DNA of 64,000 bases, taken from NCBI GenBank assembly GCA_003260025.2, contig QFZU02000047.1, positions 1 to 64,000 of the forward strand, given 5' to 3'. The notes below the pieces were generated by a model. It saw only the letters and a list, made by a program, of their open reading frames with translations. It was not told the origin of the DNA and searched no databases. Of the stretch, positions 62,517 through 64,000 are shown piece by piece (the stretch's first letter is position 1; each line of letters starts with the position of its first letter). The stretch is from Microbispora triticiradicis (GTDB lineage: Bacteria; Actinomycetota; Actinomycetes; Streptosporangiales; Streptosporangiaceae). Both the position numbers and the translations under genes were made by a program.

Positions 62517-64000
62517 GGCTGCTCGGCAGACGTCGCGGTAGGGCACGTCGGGAAGATACGTCCGCCAGTCCCGCTCCGGGAGGGTGTGCCCCACCCGGGC
62601 GCACACCCGAGCAGCGATCCGCTCCGGGGCCACCGGATAGTCGTGCACGCCCCCGGATCGGTCGGCGGCGTACAGGGTGGTGCCGTCGGGGCTGAACGCG
62701 AGGCTCAGAATCTCGCTCCCGTACAGATCGACCGCGGGGCCGAGACGGCGCCCGGCGGCGACATCCCAGAGCTGCACGGTGCCCTCCTCGCCGCCGGTGG
62801 CGAGGACCCGCCCGTCCGGCGCGAAGGCCATCGCGCCGACCGGCTCCAGAACGCCGTGCAGCACCGGCGGCCGCGGCGCCGGGCCCCGGGTGCTCCACAG
62901 CGCGATCCTGCCCATACCGTCGCCCAGCGCCATCAGCCGCCCATCGGGCGCGAACGCGAGCTCGCCGAAGGTGGAGCCGCCCTGGGAGGACAGATCGTAG
63001 TTCCCGCCGAACGGCCTGGCCGAGGCGGCGTCGACGAACCGGCCGAGCCCGGCGCCCGTAGGCGCCATGTAGCGCCCGTCCGGGGAGAAGACGTACGGCC
63101 CGGCGGGCGCGGCGAGGCGCACGGTAGTGCGCACCGCGCCGGTGAGAACGTCCCACAACCGCATCCAGCGCTCGTCCTCCTGACTCGCCGACCGGATCAC
63201 CCGGGGGGTCATCTCGGCCACGAGCGTGCGGCCGTCCGGGCTCAGCGCCGCCGACTCCAGTCGCAGGTCCTTCGTCGCCGTGATGGTGCGCAGCACCCTA
63301 CGGGCGGCGACGTCCCACACCGTGTACGCCCGCGTGCCGTCGCCGGTGAGTAGGAGACGGGCGTCGCGGCTGAACCGCGGCGGATCGGAGCCGGCGGGGT
63401 CGAGGCCGGGCTCCGGCTCCCGGAAGGGTTCCCCGAGAAAACGCCGCCCGCGGACGTCCCACAGTCGCACCGGACCGGTCTCGCTCATCCGGACGGCCAG
63501 CAGGCGCCCGTCCGGGCTGAGCGTCGCGGCGTCCGGCTTCCCGGGAAGCGCGCCGCCCGCCAGGCGCTGCCCTAGGTCCACGGTGACGACCGACTGGTCG
63601 ACCAGATACCTGAGCGAACGCCCGTCGGAGTCGAACCGGACGTCCAAGGCCGCTCCGTCGAGCCGGTAGTCCAGCAGCAGGTGGCGGTCGGCGACCCGCC
63701 ACACCTGGATCCGGTTGTCGGCGAACGAGGCCAGCAGCCGGCCGTCGGGGCCGTACCGCAGCACGGGCATGCTCACGAGGTCCAGGTTCACCGGTCTGGC
63801 CGCCGTCAGCTCCCCGGGCAGGCGCCGCGCCGTCGCCGTGTCGACGAGGGTGATCGTCCTGCCGCTCTGGCAGGCCAGCATGCGGCCGTCCGGGCTGAAG
63901 GCCAGGGAGACCGGGGCGCCGGGGCAGGCCGCGCGGAACCGGGCGTCCTCGGTCCCGGCGGGCAGCCGCCGGAGGTGGATGCCGGGCTCGCCCCCCTCCA
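62490..64000 (-). CDS. WD40-repeat protein, 5' part outside the window (possible nSTAND-WD40)
   Basis: At least 503 residues, open to the right edge. About ten blades of the form LAFSPDGRMLA...xxLWDV are visible (VRLWDVRGRRFL, YTVWDVAARRVL, VQLWDVAAGRRL and others), enough for one to two propellers. The tail ERIAARVCARVGHTLPERDWRTYLPDVPYRDVC is the short closing segment typical of actinobacterial nSTAND1/AfsR-like ATPase-WD40 proteins. If so, an ATPase and possibly an effector domain lie outside the window. No binding partner can be inferred. Confidence 0.85.
   Translation of the reverse strand, partial: EGGEPGIHLRRLPAGTEDARFRAACPGAPVSLAFSPDGRMLACQSGRTITLVDTATARRLPGELTAARPVNLDLVSMPVLRYGPDGRLLASFADNRIQVWRVADRHLLLDYRLDGAALDVRFDSDGRSLRYLVDQSVVTVDLGQRLAGGALPGKPDAATLSPDGRLLAVRMSETGPVRLWDVRGRRFLGEPFREPEPGLDPAGSDPPRFSRDARLLLTGDGTRAYTVWDVAARRVLRTITATKDLRLESAALSPDGRTLVAEMTPRVIRSASQEDERWMRLWDVLTGAVRTTVRLAAPAGPYVFSPDGRYMAPTGAGLGRFVDAASARPFGGNYDLSSQGGSTFGELAFAPDGRLMALGDGMGRIALWSTRGPAPRPPVLHGVLEPVGAMAFAPDGRVLATGGEEGTVQLWDVAAGRRLGPAVDLYGSEILSLAFSPDGTTLYAADRSGGVHDYPVAPERIAARVCARVGHTLPERDWRTYLPDVPYRDVCRAASQFEDEAG

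Overview
This is a very GC-rich (about 72% by eye) bacterial chromosome segment. It has GTG starts, ATGA and GTGA stop/start overlaps, leaderless-looking promoters and actinobacterial core genes (a ClgR-like regulator, PgsA, a RodZ-like protein, FtsK, RNase J, DapA). I infer a soil actinomycete of the Streptomyces/Streptosporangium kind; protein style favours Streptosporangiales, but nothing in the window proves the genus. I see no rRNA, tRNA, IS element, phage gene or CRISPR array.

Layout. 1-1002: C-terminal end of an Lhr helicase. 1011-9247: a divergent amino-sugar or cell-wall recycling cassette. On the minus strand it has a ROK repressor, a VanX-like dipeptidase and an APC permease. On the plus strand it has a DasABC-like ABC importer without its own ATPase and a NagZ-type GH3. 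9325-13715: a copper/secretion locus with a cupredoxin-Ig protein and two tandem small laccases that share the same frame offset after the Tat signal. 13753-18474: an orphan ROK regulator, a membrane EEP-fold protein, an Rrf2 regulator and a Nei/Fpg glycosylase. 18719-25493 (minus): the core block clgR, cinA-C, pgsA, rimO, rodZ-like, ftsK.

25558-38579: a pectin/uronate catabolic island. It holds an IclR regulator, an enolase-superfamily dehydratase, a second ATPase-less ABC importer, a secreted pectate lyase, a SnoaL-like protein, an alpha-ketoglutarate semialdehyde dehydrogenase, a uronate dehydrogenase, KdgD, a glucarate dehydratase and an unrecognised protein. Together these describe pectin to galacturonate to aldarate to 5-keto-4-deoxyglucarate to alpha-ketoglutarate. 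The island sits between ftsK and the DUF402/rnj/dapA block, so it appears to interrupt a conserved core neighbourhood. 38823-46572: a class-3 lipase, DUF402, rnj, dapA, a small orphan gene, two GntR regulators, radC and a heptad-repeat protein.

46723-53601: a DUF2306 membrane protein, an LLM-flavin/BBE-FAD fusion oxidoreductase, a DJ-1/PfpI protein with its GlxA/AraC regulator, a MarR regulator and a CE1-CBM2 secreted esterase. 53651-62516: a PaaX-controlled aromatic or aryl-acid cluster with SDR, amidohydrolase, MaoC, an MHS transporter, a CoA ligase, a VanA-type Rieske oxygenase, a small unknown protein and a VanB-type reductase. 62490-64000: a WD40 protein running off the right edge.

Main points for follow-up: the twin laccases with a shared frame offset and a lost type-1 copper ligand in one copy; a recurring operator GTYCAC-N4-GTGGAC in two intergenic regions of the pectin island; two unassigned proteins in that island; and a small unknown protein plus a 17-bp tandem repeat between the Rieske oxygenase and its reductase.
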